64,000 nucleotides of DNA from Streptomyces sp. NA04227 (GCF_013364195.1 NZ_CP054918.1:1973001-2037000); one strand, 5' to 3'. Counted from the first letter of the stretch, positions 51,287 through 59,693 are shown. Translations and numbers: made by a program. Notes: generated from the sequence alone by a model not told the origin.

Positions 51287-54220
51287 TCAGGCGGGCACGA
51301 TGTTGACCAGCTTCGGCGCCCTGACGATGACCTTGCGGATACCGGCGCCGTCCAGTGCCGCGACGACCTTCTCGTCGTTCAGCGCCGTCCGCTCCAGTTC
51401 CTCGTCGGAGATCGCCGGGGAGACCTCCAGGCGGGCCTTGACCTTGCCCTTGATCTGGACGACACAGGTGACCGTCTCGTCGACGACGTACGCGGGGTCG
51501 GCGACGGGGAAGTCCCGGTGCACCACCGAGTCGGTGTGGCCCAGCTTGCGCCACAGTTCCTCGGCGATGTGCGGGGCCAGCGGCGCGATCAGCAGCACCA
51601 GGTGCTCGGCGACGGTGCGGGGCACGGCGCCGGAGTTCTTGGTCACATGGTTGTTCAGCTCGGTGATCTTGGCGATGGCGGTGTTGAAGCGCATGCCCTC
51701 CAGGTCCTGGCGGACCCCGTCGACGGCCTTGTGCAGCGCCCGCAGCGTGTCGCCGTCGGCCTGCGGGTCCAGCTCGCTCTCGACGACCGTGACCTCACCG
51801 GTGACCTCGTCGACGATGTTGCGCCACAGCCGCTGCAGCAGCCGGTACTGCCCGATCACCGCGCGGGTGTCCCAGGGCCGGGACACGTCCAGCGGGCCCA
51901 TCGCCATCTCGTACAGGCGCAGGGTGTCGGCGCCGTACTCGGCGCAGATCTCGTCGGGAGTGACCGCGTTCTTCAGGGACTTGCCCATCTTGCCCAGCAG
52001 CCGGGAGACCTTTTCGCCCTGGTAGTAGTAGGCGCCGTCCCGCTCCTCGACCTCGGCCGCGGGCACCGCGATGCCACGGCTGTCGCGGTAGACGTAGGCC
52101 TGGATCATGCCCTGGTTGAACAGCTTGTGGAACGGCTCGGCCGAGGAGATGTGGCCCAGGTCGAACAGGACCTTGGACCAGAACCTCGCGTACAGCAGGT
52201 GCAGTACGGCGTGCTCGGCGCCGCCCACGTACAGGTCGACGCCGCCGGTCGGCATGCCCTCGCGCGGGCCCATCCAGTACTGCTCGATGGCCGGGTCGAC
52301 CAGCTTGTCGGCGTTGTGCGGGTCCAGGTAGCGCAGCTCGTACCAGCAGGAACCGGCCCAGTTGGGCATGGTGTTGGTCTCGCGGCGGAAGCGGCGCGGG
52401 CCTTGGCCGTCGCCCAGGTCCAGGGTGACGTTGACCCAGTCCTCGTTGCGGGACAGCGGGGTCTCGGGCTGGGTGTCGGCGTCGTCGGGGTCGAAGGTGC
52501 GCGGGGAGTAGTCCTCGACCTCGGGCAGTTCCAGCGGCAGCATCGACTCGGGCAGCGCGTGTGCGACGCCGTCCTCGTCGTAGACGATCGGGAAGGGCTC
52601 GCCCCAGTACCGCTGGCGGCTGAACAGCCAGTCGCGCAGCCGGAAGTTGACGGTGCCGCTGCCGATGCCGCGGCGCTCCAGCCATTCGGTGGTGCGGGCC
52701 TTGCCCTCGGTGACGCCCAGGCCGTTCAGGTCGATGTCGTCGTTGACGGAGTTGACCAGCTTCGCCTCGTAGGAGGAGAAGGCGTCGTCCCAGGCGGCCG
52801 GGTCGGTGCCGCGGCTGTCGGTGGGCTCGACCACGCAGCGCATGGGCAGTTCGAAGGCGCGCGCGAAGGCGAAGTCACGGGTGTCGTGCGCCGGGACCGC
52901 CATGATCGCGCCGGTGCCGTAGCCCATCAGGACGTAGTCGGCGATGAAGACGGGCACCTTGTCGCCGCTGACCGGGTTGACGGCGAAGGCGCCGGTGAAC
53001 ACACCGGTCTTTTCCTTGGCGTCGGCCTGCCGCTCCACGTCCGACTTGGCGGCCGCCTGCTTGCGGTAGGCGGTGACCGCCTCGCCGGGGGTGGCGTGGC
53101 CGCCGGTCCACACTTCGTGGGTGCCCTCGGGCCAGGCGCCCGGGACGATCGTGTCCACCAGCTCGTGCTCGGGCGCCAGCACCATGTACGTGGCGCCGAA
53201 CAGGGTGTCCTGACGGGTCGTGAACACGGTGACGACGTCGTCGCCGACCGGGAAGTCGACCCGGGCGCCCTCGGAACGGCCGATCCAGTTGCGCTGCTGC
53301 AGCTTGATCGCCTCGGGCCAGTCCAGGCCGTCCAGATCGTTCAGCAGCCGGTCCGCGTAGGCGGTGATGCGCATGTTCCACTGGCGCAGCTTGGCCTTGA
53401 ACACGGGGTAGTTGCCGCGCTCGGACCGGCCCTCGGAGGTGACTTCCTCGTTGGCCAGGACGGTGCCCAGGCCCGGACACCAGTTGACGGGGGCGTCGGA
53501 GGCGTAGGCCAGGCGGTACTCGCCCAGGACGCCCGCGCGCTCGGCGGCGCTCAGCTCACTCCAGGAGCGCCCGGAAGGCACCGCGCGCTCCCCGCTCGCG
53601 AACTGGGCGACCAGTTCGTCGATGGGCCGGGCCCGCTTCGCCTCGTCGTCGTACCAGGAGTTGAAGATCCGCAGGAAGATCCACTGGGTCCACTTGTAGT
53701 ACTCGGGGTCGATCGTCGCGAACGACCGCCGCTTGTCGTGGCCCAGGCCCAGCCCGCGCAGCTGGGCCTTCATGTTCTCCATGTTGGCCTCGGTGGAGAC
53801 CCGCGGGTGCGTGCCGGTCTGCACCGCGTACTGCTCGGCGGGCAGGCCGAACGCGTCGAAGCCCAGCGTGTGCAGGACGTTGTGGCCGGTCATCCGCTGG
53901 AAGCGGGCGAAGACGTCGGTGGCGATGTAGCCCAGCGGGTGGCCGACGTGCAGACCCGCGCCCGAGGGGTACGGGAACATGTCCATGATGAACCTCTTGG
54001 GACGCGCGGCCACCGCGGCGTCCCCGGACAGGTCGCCCGACGGATTCGGCGCCTCGTACGTGCCGTGCTCGTCCCAGAAGTCCTGCCAGCGCGCTTCGAT
54101 ACCGGCTGCCATGGCGGCCGTGTAGCGGTACGGTGCCGTGTTCGCCGCGTCGTCGGCGGTTGCCGTGTTCTCAGCGGCCTCCGCCGTTGCCTCGGCGGCG
54201 GAGGGATTCGTCTCGCTCAT
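51287..54220 (-). CDS. leuS: Leucine--tRNA ligase
   Basis: A class I aminoacyl-tRNA synthetase of 977 residues that charges tRNA-Leu. The HIGH-like motif is [17 protein letters not shown], the editing domain carries the [12 protein letters not shown] and [15 protein letters not shown] motifs, and the KMSKS loop reads KMGKSLKN. The start MSETNPS at 54220 is preferred over a longer frame because GAGGATC precedes it. The first about 30 residues are an Ala/Glu-rich extension. Upstream is a short leader ORF with three Leu codons followed by an intrinsic terminator, so transcription attenuation by leucine charging is likely. Confidence 0.98.
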   Translation of the reverse strand: MSETNPSAAEATAEAAENTATADDAANTAPYRYTAAMAAGIEARWQDFWDEHGTYEAPNPSGDLSGDAAVAARPKRFIMDMFPYPSGAGLHVGHPLGYIATDVFARFQRMTGHNVLHTLGFDAFGLPAEQYAVQTGTHPRVSTEANMENMKAQLRGLGLGHDKRRSFATIDPEYYKWTQWIFLRIFNSWYDDEAKRARPIDELVAQFASGERAVPSGRSWSELSAAERAGVLGEYRLAYASDAPVNWCPGLGTVLANEEVTSEGRSERGNYPVFKAKLRQWNMRITAYADRLLNDLDGLDWPEAIKLQQRNWIGRSEGARVDFPVGDDVVTVFTTRQDTLFGATYMVLAPEHELVDTIVPGAWPEGTHEVWTGGHATPGEAVTAYRKQAAAKSDVERQADAKEKTGVFTGAFAVNPVSGDKVPVFIADYVLMGYGTGAIMAVPAHDTRDFAFARAFELPMRCVVEPTDSRGTDPAAWDDAFSSYEAKLVNSVNDDIDLNGLGVTEGKARTTEWLERRGIGSGTVNFRLRDWLFSRQRYWGEPFPIVYDEDGVAHALPESMLPLELPEVEDYSPRTFDPDDADTQPETPLSRNEDWVNVTLDLGDGQGPRRFRRETNTMPNWAGSCWYELRYLDPHNADKLVDPAIEQYWMGPREGMPTGGVDLYVGGAEHAVLHLLYARFWSKVLFDLGHISSAEPFHKLFNQGMIQAYVYRDSRGIAVPAAEVEERDGAYYYQGEKVSRLLGKMGKSLKNAVTPDEICAEYGADTLRLYEMAMGPLDVSRPWDTRAVIGQYRLLQRLWRNIVDEVTGEVTVVESELDPQADGDTLRALHKAVDGVRQDLEGMRFNTAIAKITELNNHVTKNSGAVPRTVAEHLVLLIAPLAPHIAEELWRKLGHTDSVVHRDFPVADPAYVVDETVTCVVQIKGKVKARLEVSPAISDEELERTALNDEKVVAALDGAGIRKVIVRAPKLVNIVPA

Positions 54221-54266
54221 GATCCTCAAAGCTCCAGGGGTCGTCTCTGCCTGCGGTCCGGAAACG

Positions 54267-54291
54267 AAAAATCCCCTCGCACAGGAGGGGA
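54267..54291 (-). terminator. Attenuator terminator upstream of leuS
   Basis: A 7-bp stem UCCCCUC/GAGGGGA with a 6-nt loop followed directly by UUUUU, lying 47 nt before the leuS start. A U-run terminator inside the 5' leader is a strong sign of transcription attenuation. Confidence 0.82.
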
Positions 54292-54304
54292 CGCCGCGCC
54301 GATT

Positions 54305-54329
54305 CCGACCGCTGTTCCCAGCCGGTCGG
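54305..54329 (-). promoter_or_regulatory. Leader hairpin between leader ORF and attenuator
   Basis: CCGACCG/CGGTCGG forms a 7-bp stem extended by CTG/CAG around a GGAA tetraloop. The adjoining GCCGCGC at the end of the leader ORF and GCGCGGC just before the terminator are complementary and could form an alternative antiterminator fold. Confidence 0.6.
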
Positions 54330-54335
54330 GACTGA

Positions 54336-54374
54336 TCAGCGCGGCCCGCTAAGCAGAAGGCGTACGGCACGCAT
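54336..54374 (-). CDS. leuS leader peptide
   Basis: A 12-codon [15 protein letters not shown], with three consecutive Leu codons (CTT CTG CTT). It shares the CTTCT(C/G)CTTAGC core with the leuA leader. A TACCCT hexamer lies 7 nt upstream of the ATG, so the transcript may start at or near the ATG and be leaderless. Ribosome stalling at the Leu codons would favour the antiterminator and let leuS be transcribed. Confidence 0.72.
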   Translation of the reverse strand: MRAVRLLLSGPR

Positions 54375-54627
54375 GGCGTCAGGGTACCGCAGCGCCTCAG
54401 CCGTGGGCGACGGAGTTCACCCCTCGGCCCACAGCGCACACAAGCGACCTGTCACCCCACCCACCGATCGCACAGCGGAGCCCGGCAACCACTCCCGCAG
54501 ACGAGCCCGGCGACCAATCGGACACACAGGCCCGGCAACCCGACTCCCACAGCCCGCCGTCCGACCTCATGGGGGGTGTGGGTGGCGCAGCCCCCACAAC
54601 GCGAGGGCGAAGCCCGAGCAAAAACAA

Positions 54628-54680
54628 CGAAAGCGACCCGGCTCGCGCTTACCGCGAGCACAGATCGCCTATCGCTTTCG
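54628..54680 (-). terminator. Terminator of tRNA-Ala copy 1
   Basis: CGAAAGCGA (54672-54680 on the minus strand) pairs with TCGCTTTCG (54628-54636), with an inner GCTCGCG/CGCGAGC hairpin (54641-54659) and a U-rich tail (54620-54627). The stem begins at the base after the discriminator. Confidence 0.82.
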
Positions 54681-54753
54681 TGGAGCTAAGGAGAATTGAA
54701 CTCCTGACCTCCTGCATGCCATGCAGGCGCTCTACCAACTGAGCTATAGCCCC
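54681..54753 (-). tRNA. tRNA-Ala (anticodon GGC)
   Basis: 73 nt including discriminator A73. The acceptor stem GGGGCTA/TAGCTCC contains the G3-U70 pair that identifies tRNA-Ala. The D-arm is GCTCAGTTGGTAGAGC, and the anticodon arm is CCTGC-ATGGCAT-GCAGG with anticodon GGC. The T-arm ends AGGAGTTCAATTCTCCT. CCA is not encoded, so RNase Z-type processing and CCA addition are needed. It reads GCC/GCU Ala codons, very frequent in this genome. Confidence 0.98.
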
Positions 54754-54956
54754 GGGAGGTCTCCGCCCGGTTTCCCCGGCGGCGACGCCAACATTACACG
54801 GTCCTGGCGGGTGACCACCAAATCGGTTTCCGCGTCCCGGGCTCGCACGGAGCACGAAGGCGCACGTCATCGGCGCGCGCGGGGCAGGGGCGCCCGGAAA
54901 TGACCGGGGCCCGGCTCCAAGTCCCGTTTGGTGAACGGTGGTTGGGCCGGGCCGGT

Positions 54957-55190
54957 TCAGGCGGTGGCGAAGGAGTAGAACCGCTTGAGCGTGCAGTGCT
55001 CGTCGAGGAGGCGTCCGTAGATCGGTTCGCCCTCGAGTTCGCGGTAGGTCTCTATGGGGTCGCCCTTGATGATCAGGGCGCGGGCGCATTCCTCGCACCA
55101 GTACTGGTACTCGGGGTTCAGCGGCTCCATGTCGCGGACGATGGGCGTACCGCTGCCGCACCAGTCGCACTTCCTCCTGTGTGCACCCAT
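54957..55190 (-). CDS. Small zinc-finger-like protein
   Basis: A 77-residue protein of unknown function. Two Cys pairs, C-D-W-C near residue 8 and C-E-E-C near residue 32, suggest a treble-clef or ribbon zinc site. The rest is acidic/aromatic (PLNPEYQYW, DPIETYRELEGEPIYGRLL). The ATG at 55190 lies 3 nt after the stop of another small zinc-ribbon gene, with GGAG upstream, so the two are translationally coupled. It lies between the two tRNA-Ala copies. Confidence 0.75.
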   Translation of the reverse strand: MGAHRRKCDWCGSGTPIVRDMEPLNPEYQYWCEECARALIIKGDPIETYRELEGEPIYGRLLDEHCTLKRFYSFATA

Positions 55191-55193
55191 CGC

Positions 55194-55373
55194 TCAGCTC
55201 CAGCTGTGGCCGCAGGCCGTACACACGTAGGAGACGCCGCCGTTGTCGCCGAGAACCTGGGCGACATGGGCGGAGCCGCAGGTGGGGCAGTTCAGCAGGG
55301 TCCTCGCGGAGGCTGACTCGGGTGATACCGCTGCGCCGAGGAGTGAGGTCTCCCCGGGGTTGCGCGCAGGCAT
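55194..55373 (-). CDS. Small zinc-ribbon protein
   Basis: A 59-residue protein. The N-terminal half is low complexity; the C-terminal half is a compact zinc ribbon with C-P-T-C and C-T-A-C separated by 20 residues (CPTCGSAHVAQVL, YVCTACGHSWS), similar to TFIIS-type ribbons. The ATG at 55373 has GGAGAGCG just upstream, which rules out the much longer open frame. It is coupled to the next small zinc protein 3 nt downstream. The function is unknown; nucleic-acid or protein binding is possible. Confidence 0.78.
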   Translation of the reverse strand: MPARNPGETSLLGAAVSPESASARTLLNCPTCGSAHVAQVLGDNGGVSYVCTACGHSWS

Positions 55374-55441
55374 CGCTCTCCCTCCCGTCGGACCACTTCC
55401 CCACCGGCCGTCCCGATTCTGCCACGAGGGGCCCGTCACGG

Positions 55442-56887
55442 TCAGCGGCGGATCCGTACCAGACCGCTCACAGCCCCCATGACCGCCAGTGCGGCCAGCG
55501 CGAAGGCGCACCACAGGAGCGCGTCCGCACTGTGGTGCGCTCCCGGGCCGCCCGGGGTGTCCAGACGGTTCAGGTACAGGGCCCCGAAGGCGGCGACACC
55601 TATGAGCTGGCCGAGCTGGGTGACCGTGGCGAGCAGTCCGCTGGCGTCGGCCGCGTCCTCGGGCCGCACAGTTGACAGTGCCCCGGTCATGGCGGGGCCG
55701 AAACCCAGGGCGAGGCCCGCGCCGACCAAGGCGAAGGCCGGGTACAGCGCCAAGCCGCCATCGCCTCCTTCGCGCAGGATGAGCGCGGTCGCCAAAATCG
55801 CGGCCGCGGTGAGGGCGAACCCGGCCGGGATCAGGGCGGGTTGGCATCGCCGTGGCCAGTTGCGCCAGGTCAGTCCGACCAGGCCGAAGACGACCGCGGT
55901 CGGCGCGAAGGTGAGCCCGGCCCGCAGCGGGCTGTGGCCGAGGCCGCCCTGGACGTGCAGGGTCAGCGCGAACAGCAGTCCGGCGTTGACGGCCATGACC
56001 GCAGCGATCCTGAACACCGCGAGCCCCATCCCCGGGCCGCGCAGGACGCGAGGGGTGATCAGGGGCTGCCCGCCGCGCCGGGCGAGACGGGCCTCGTGGC
56101 CGCCGAAGGCGAGGAAGAGGACGGCCGAGGCGGCCAGGGAGAGCCAGGACCACAGTGGCCAGCCCTGTTCCTGGCCCAGGACCAGCGGCAGGGTCAGGGC
56201 ACAGACACCGGCGGCGAGCAGGACCAGGCCCGGCAGATCGAGGGGCCTGCGGGCCCGCCCCGTCACGTCGTCGCGGGGCAGCACCCGGCGGCCTACGAGG
56301 AGCAGGGCGAGGCCGACGGGCACATTGACCAGGAACACCGGCCGCCAGCTCGTGCCGAAGAGGTCGGCGCTGACCAGGACTCCGCCGAGCACCTGGCCCG
56401 CGGCGGCTCCGACGGCGAGCACCGCGGCGTAGGCGCCGAGCGCCCGTACCCGTGCCTCACCGGTGAAAGTGCGCTGGATGAGGCTGAGGACCTGCGGGAT
56501 CATCACGGCGGAGCCCGCGCCCTGGGCGAGCCGGAAGGCGATCAACTGCTCGGCGCCCTGGCCGAGTCCGCAGGCCAGCGAGGCGAGTGTGAAGACGGCG
56601 AGACCGGCCAGGTGCACCCTGCGGTGCCCGTAGCGGTCGCCGAGGCGTGCGCCGGTGATCAGCAGGACCGCGTACGTGATCGTGTATCCGGCGATCACCA
56701 GTTGCAGCTGGGAGCCGGAGGCGTGCAGTTCGGTGCCGATGGTGGGTGCGGCGACGTTGACGATGAACGTGTCGAGCAGTGCCATGAACTGGGCGGCGAG
56801 TACGACGAGAAGCAGCCGCCCGGGGCGGCCCGCGCCCTCGCCCCGGGCGGAGGCGGCCGGGGCCGGTCCCGCGGATGTGGTGGTCAT
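55442..56887 (-). CDS. MFS drug-efflux transporter (DHA2/EmrB-QacA type)
   Basis: A 481-residue exporter with about 14 hydrophobic segments. Typical motifs are FMALLDTFIVNVAAPTIG in helix 1, GARLGDRYGHRR (loop 2-3, motif A) and the motif C region of helix 5 (AAGQVLGGVLVS). It is expected to expel drugs or metabolites using the proton gradient. The ATG at 56887 is preceded by GGTGGC. It is divergent from an XRE/MmyB-type regulator with about 110 bp between starts, and a 15-bp palindrome in the gap suggests direct control. Confidence 0.9.
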   Translation of the reverse strand: MTTTSAGPAPAASARGEGAGRPGRLLLVVLAAQFMALLDTFIVNVAAPTIGTELHASGSQLQLVIAGYTITYAVLLITGARLGDRYGHRRVHLAGLAVFTLASLACGLGQGAEQLIAFRLAQGAGSAVMIPQVLSLIQRTFTGEARVRALGAYAAVLAVGAAAGQVLGGVLVSADLFGTSWRPVFLVNVPVGLALLLVGRRVLPRDDVTGRARRPLDLPGLVLLAAGVCALTLPLVLGQEQGWPLWSWLSLAASAVLFLAFGGHEARLARRGGQPLITPRVLRGPGMGLAVFRIAAVMAVNAGLLFALTLHVQGGLGHSPLRAGLTFAPTAVVFGLVGLTWRNWPRRCQPALIPAGFALTAAAILATALILREGGDGGLALYPAFALVGAGLALGFGPAMTGALSTVRPEDAADASGLLATVTQLGQLIGVAAFGALYLNRLDTPGGPGAHHSADALLWCAFALAALAVMGAVSGLVRIRR

Positions 56888-56939
56888 GCCACCGAGCCTT
56901 CGCCAGTACGGGTACGGGTACCGAGAGCCCGGCGATGCT

Positions 56940-56954
56940 GGTACTGGCAGTACC
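56940..56954. promoter_or_regulatory. Operator-like palindrome between MFS gene and regulator
   Basis: GGTACTG-G-CAGTACC is a perfect 15-bp palindrome. A related direct-repeat stretch, CAGTACGGGTACGGGTACC, lies at 56904-56922. Both fall between the divergent MFS and XRE genes. Confidence 0.55.
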
Positions 56955-56998
56955 TGGCACGGGCCGCACACGGCGGGGACGATGGGGGCGTGACGACG

Positions 56999-57892
56999 AT
57001 GACCACCGCACAGCGGCGCCGTCCGGAGCTGGCGGCATTCCTGCGCAGCAGACGGGCCCGGGTGAGCCCGGCCGACGTCGGCATGCCGCCGGGGCTGCGG
57101 CGCCGGACGCCGGGGCTGCGCCGCGAGGAGGTCGCGCAGCTCTCCGGGGTGGGGGTCACCTGGTACACGTGGCTGGAGCAGGGCCGTCCGATCAACGCCT
57201 CCCCGCAGGTCCTCAACGCGATCGCGCGCACCCTGCGCCTGGGCCATCCCGAGCGGGAGCACCTCTACCACCTGGCCGAGGTGCCCTTCGAGGCCGCGCC
57301 GCAGGCACCGGTCCGGCAGGTGGACAGGGAACTCCAGGGCATCCTCGACGCCCTGGACCCGCACCCTGCGGTGATCTACAACTCGCGCTACGACATCCTC
57401 GCCACCAACACCGGATACCGCGACCTGTTCGTCGTGGACGAGCAACACCCCGCACTACGCGGCGAGATGACACCGAACGCCCTGTGGGAACTGTTCACGG
57501 CGCGCGAGGCCGACTGCCCGGTGGTGTTCCGGGAGTCCGAGCTGCCGGTGATGGTGGCGACCCTGCGCTCGGCGTACGGCAGACATGTCGGCGAGCCGGA
57601 CTGGGAGTGCTTCCTGGCGAGGATGGCGGCGGTGAGCCCGTACTTCTCGCAGCTGTGGGAGAAGGCCGACGTCGTCCCCTCGGGCCGCCGGGTGAAGACC
57701 TTCCGGCATCGTGCGGTGGGCGAGCTGCGGATGACGTCGGTGTCGCTGTCGATCGACGGGATGCCGGAGTGCCGGATCGTGACGTACACGCCCGCCGACG
57801 CCGAAAGCGCCGCACGGGCCGCCCAACTCCGCGCGCTGCAGGGCGAGGAGAGCCACAGCCACAGGGACGTCAGCCCGGCCGAGGTGAGGTGA
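56999..57892 (+). CDS. XRE/MmyB-type transcriptional regulator
   Basis: The third member of this family in the window, 297 residues. The helix-turn-helix lies at about residues 5-75 (GLRRRTPGLRREEVAQLSGV, TWYTWLEQGR). The MmyB-like ligand domain has LDPHPAVIYNSRYDILATN, an FxxLWEKADV helix and the C-terminal MTSVSLSIDG strand. The ATG at 56999 is used, with GGGGG about 10 nt before; a GTG three codons earlier (56990) is possible. It is divergent from the MFS pump and likely represses it. Confidence 0.88.
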   Translation: MTTAQRRRPELAAFLRSRRARVSPADVGMPPGLRRRTPGLRREEVAQLSGVGVTWYTWLEQGRPINASPQVLNAIARTLRLGHPEREHLYHLAEVPFEAAPQAPVRQVDRELQGILDALDPHPAVIYNSRYDILATNTGYRDLFVVDEQHPALRGEMTPNALWELFTAREADCPVVFRESELPVMVATLRSAYGRHVGEPDWECFLARMAAVSPYFSQLWEKADVVPSGRRVKTFRHRAVGELRMTSVSLSIDGMPECRIVTYTPADAESAARAAQLRALQGEESHSHRDVSPAEVR

Positions 57893-58053
57893 CGGGCAGC
57901 CCCGGGCACTCGGGACCGCGACCACCCCCGCCCCGACCGCCTCAACGCTCCGGGCAACCAGCAACAGGAATCCCACAGCCAGCCGTCCGACCTGATGGGG
58001 GGCGTGGGTGGCGCAGCCCCCACAACGCGAGGGCGAAGCCCGAGCAAAAACAA

Positions 58054-58106
58054 CGAAAGCGACCCGGCCCACGCATTCCGTGAGCACAGATCGCTTATCG
58101 CTTTCG
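58054..58106 (-). terminator. Terminator of tRNA-Ala copy 2
   Basis: The outer stem CGAAAGCGA/TCGCTTTCG (58098-58106 with 58054-58062) is identical to copy 1. The inner hairpin GCTCACG/CGTGGGC (58067-58085) differs from copy 1 but stays paired, and a U-rich tail follows at 58046-58053. Confidence 0.82.
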
Positions 58107-58179
58107 TGGAGCTAAGGAGAATTGAACTCCTGACCTCCTGCATGCCATGCAGGCGCTCTACCAACTGAGCTATAGCCCC
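58107..58179 (-). tRNA. tRNA-Ala (anticodon GGC)
   Basis: 73 nt, identical to the tRNA-Ala at 54681-54753: G3-U70 in the acceptor stem, anticodon GGC, no encoded CCA. It is 3.4 kb from the first copy with its own upstream sequence and presumably its own promoter. Confidence 0.98.
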
Positions 58180-58297
58180 GTGTTCTTCCCGCTCTGCGGG
58201 CGAACAAGAAGAACTTTAGCCTGCGACCGGCCGGAAAGTGAAATCCGCTCTTCGGGCACCCGTCCGGCCCGCGCGGGCGGCGCATGCGCCCTCGGCC

Positions 58298-58335
58298 GCC
58301 CGGTGGCGGAGCCGTCGGTGCGGCTCCCGCCGGGC
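58298..58335 (-). terminator. Imperfect hairpin terminator of histidine phosphatase gene
   Basis: The inner GGAGCCG/CGGCTCC (58308-58314 with 58321-58327) and outer GCCCGG/CCGGGC (58298-58303 with 58330-58335) arms, separated by a small internal loop, lie 5 bp past the stop codon. Confidence 0.6.
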
Positions 58336-58339
58336 GGGG

Positions 58340-59071
58340 TCAGTCGTCGTCGCCGAGCACCGGTTCGGGCAGGGTGCCCGCGTTGTGTTCCAGCAGCCGC
58401 CAGCCCCGGGCGCCCTCGCCGAGCACCGACCAGCAGCAGTTGGACAGGCCGCCGAGGCTCTCCCAGGAACCGGAGTCCAGGCCGAGGAGACGGCCGATGG
58501 TGGTGCGGATGGTGCCGCCGTGGCTGACGACCACGAGAGTGCCGTCCTCGGGCAGCTTCTGCGCATGGCCGAGGACGACCGGCGCGGCGCGGTCGGCGAC
58601 CTCGGTCTCCAGCTCGCCGCCGCCGCGGCGCACCGGCTCACCGCGCTTCCAGGCGGCGTACTGCTCGCCGTACCGCTCGATGATCTCGTCGTGCGTCAGG
58701 CCCTGCCAGACACCGGCGTAGGTCTCGCGCAGCGCCTCGTCGTGCGTGATGTGCAGACCGGTGAGCGAGGCGAGCTCGGCGGCGGTGGTCGCCGCGCGGC
58801 TGAGGTCGGAGGCGATGATCGCGTCCGGCTTCAAGGAGGCGAGCAGACGGGCGGCGCGGCGGGCCTGGGCGATCCCGGTCTCGGTGAGCGCGATGTCGGT
58901 GGAGCCCTGGAAGCGCCGCTCCAGGTTCCACGCCGTCTGGCCGTGCCGCCACAGGATGATGCGGCGGCCGCTCTTGCGGGCGCGCTCGCGGGCGCCCGCG
59001 TACTGCGCCGCGATGGTGGCCTCGTGGCCGGCGGAGACGGTGTGCTCCGCCGGCTCGCGTGGGCCGGTCAC
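58340..59071 (-). CDS. Histidine phosphatase (phosphoglycerate-mutase-like)
   Basis: A 243-residue branch-1 histidine phosphatase. The phospho-acceptor motif is LWRHGQTAWN, the second-site Glu is in LRETYAGVWQG, and the distal catalytic His is in VVSHGGTI. It resembles the phosphatases often called phosphoglycerate mutase in streptomycetes; the substrate is unknown. The GTG start overlaps the rsfS stop (GTGA), so it is translationally coupled to rsfS. The usual length indicates it is complete. Confidence 0.92.
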   Translation of the reverse strand: MTGPREPAEHTVSAGHEATIAAQYAGARERARKSGRRIILWRHGQTAWNLERRFQGSTDIALTETGIAQARRAARLLASLKPDAIIASDLSRAATTAAELASLTGLHITHDEALRETYAGVWQGLTHDEIIERYGEQYAAWKRGEPVRRGGGELETEVADRAAPVVLGHAQKLPEDGTLVVVSHGGTIRTTIGRLLGLDSGSWESLGGLSNCCWSVLGEGARGWRLLEHNAGTLPEPVLGDDD

Positions 59072-59526
59072 CTGATCTCACCGCCGAGCTCGCGCAGGCC
59101 CTCGGCGGCGTCGGCGGCCTGCTGGCGCTCCGCGTACTCGGCGCCCTTGCCCCGGGTCGCCGCGGCGTCCTCGGGCAGGTCCAGTTCGGGGCAGTCCTTC
59201 CACAGCCGCTCCAGGGCGTAGAAGACCCGCTCCTCGCTGTGCTGGACGTGCACCACGATGTCGACGTAGTCGAGCAGGATCCAGCGGGCGTCGCGGTCGC
59301 CCTCGCGGCGGACCGGCTTGGCGCCGAGGTCCTTGTTCAGGCGCTCCTCGATCTCGTCCACGATCGACTTGACCTGCCGGTCGTTCGGGGCGGAGGCGAG
59401 CAGGAAGGCGTCCGTGATCGACAGCACATCGCTCACGTCGTAGGCGATGACGTCGTGCGCGAGCTTGTCGGCCGCGGCCTGGGCGGCGGTGTTGATGAGC
59501 TGGATGGCGCGGTCCGTGGCGGTCAT
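59068..59526 (-). CDS. rsfS: Ribosome silencing factor RsfS
   Basis: A 152-residue factor that binds L14 on the 50S subunit and blocks subunit joining in starvation. The DUF143 core includes DVSDVLSITDAFLLASAPND, VKSIVDEIEERL and WILLDYVDIVVHVQHSEERVFYALERLW. The ATG at 59526 starts just before the conserved helix; the longer open frame upstream is not supported. It is in the usual nadD-LytR-rsfS-phosphatase order of streptomycetes and overlaps the phosphatase gene by 4 nt. Confidence 0.96.
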   Translation of the reverse strand: MTATDRAIQLINTAAQAAADKLAHDVIAYDVSDVLSITDAFLLASAPNDRQVKSIVDEIEERLNKDLGAKPVRREGDRDARWILLDYVDIVVHVQHSEERVFYALERLWKDCPELDLPEDAAATRGKGAEYAERQQAADAAEGLRELGGEIR

Positions 59527-59660
59527 TCCTGGCTTTCGTTCGGCGTTGCTGGGCGCGACGCCGGGTCCGGGAGGGCCCGATTCTCGGCGACGTCCCAAGG
59601 ATCTCATGTACCGCCGACAACGCCCGGGCCGCGCCGCTGCCGGTACCCGCCCGTGATGGT

Positions 59661-59688
59661 CCCGTGCCCGCCGGGCGGCGGGCACGGG
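59661..59688 (-). terminator. Hairpin terminator of LytR-like gene
   Basis: A perfect 12-bp stem (59661-59672 with 59677-59688) with a GGGC loop, 6 bp after the stop codon of the LytR-like gene and 135 bp before rsfS. Confidence 0.8.
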
Positions 59689-59693
59689 GGTGG

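Larger units (their letters stand above)
54545..54753 (-). repeat. 209-bp duplicated tRNA-Ala unit, copy 1
   Basis: This block and 57971-58179 have the same length and differ at about nine positions, all in the 3' flank. The tRNA gene parts are identical. Sequence upstream of the tRNA 5' end is not shared. The copies are direct repeats 3.4 kb apart. Confidence 0.9.
57971..58179 (-). repeat. 209-bp duplicated tRNA-Ala unit, copy 2
   Basis: The counterpart of 54545-54753 in the same orientation, with no indels. The differences cluster in the terminator's inner hairpin and keep it paired. Confidence 0.9.

Noticed and set aside
54221..54400. T-box riboswitch upstream of leuS
   Set aside because: A GGGAACAGCGG stretch loosely recalls a T-box, but the conserved T-box sequence, specifier loop and stem I are not found. 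The leader ORF with Leu codons explains the terminator better.
55374..56153. Long N-terminal extension of the 59-residue zinc-ribbon protein
   Set aside because: The frame continues upstream only because it shadows the MFS gene. GGAGAGCG before the ATG at 55373 marks the true start.
54545..58179. Integrative element with att sites in tRNA-Ala
   Set aside because: No integrase, excisionase or conjugation gene lies between the copies. The repeat covers the entire tRNA plus 3' flank rather than only the tRNA 3' end, so a plain duplication is more likely.
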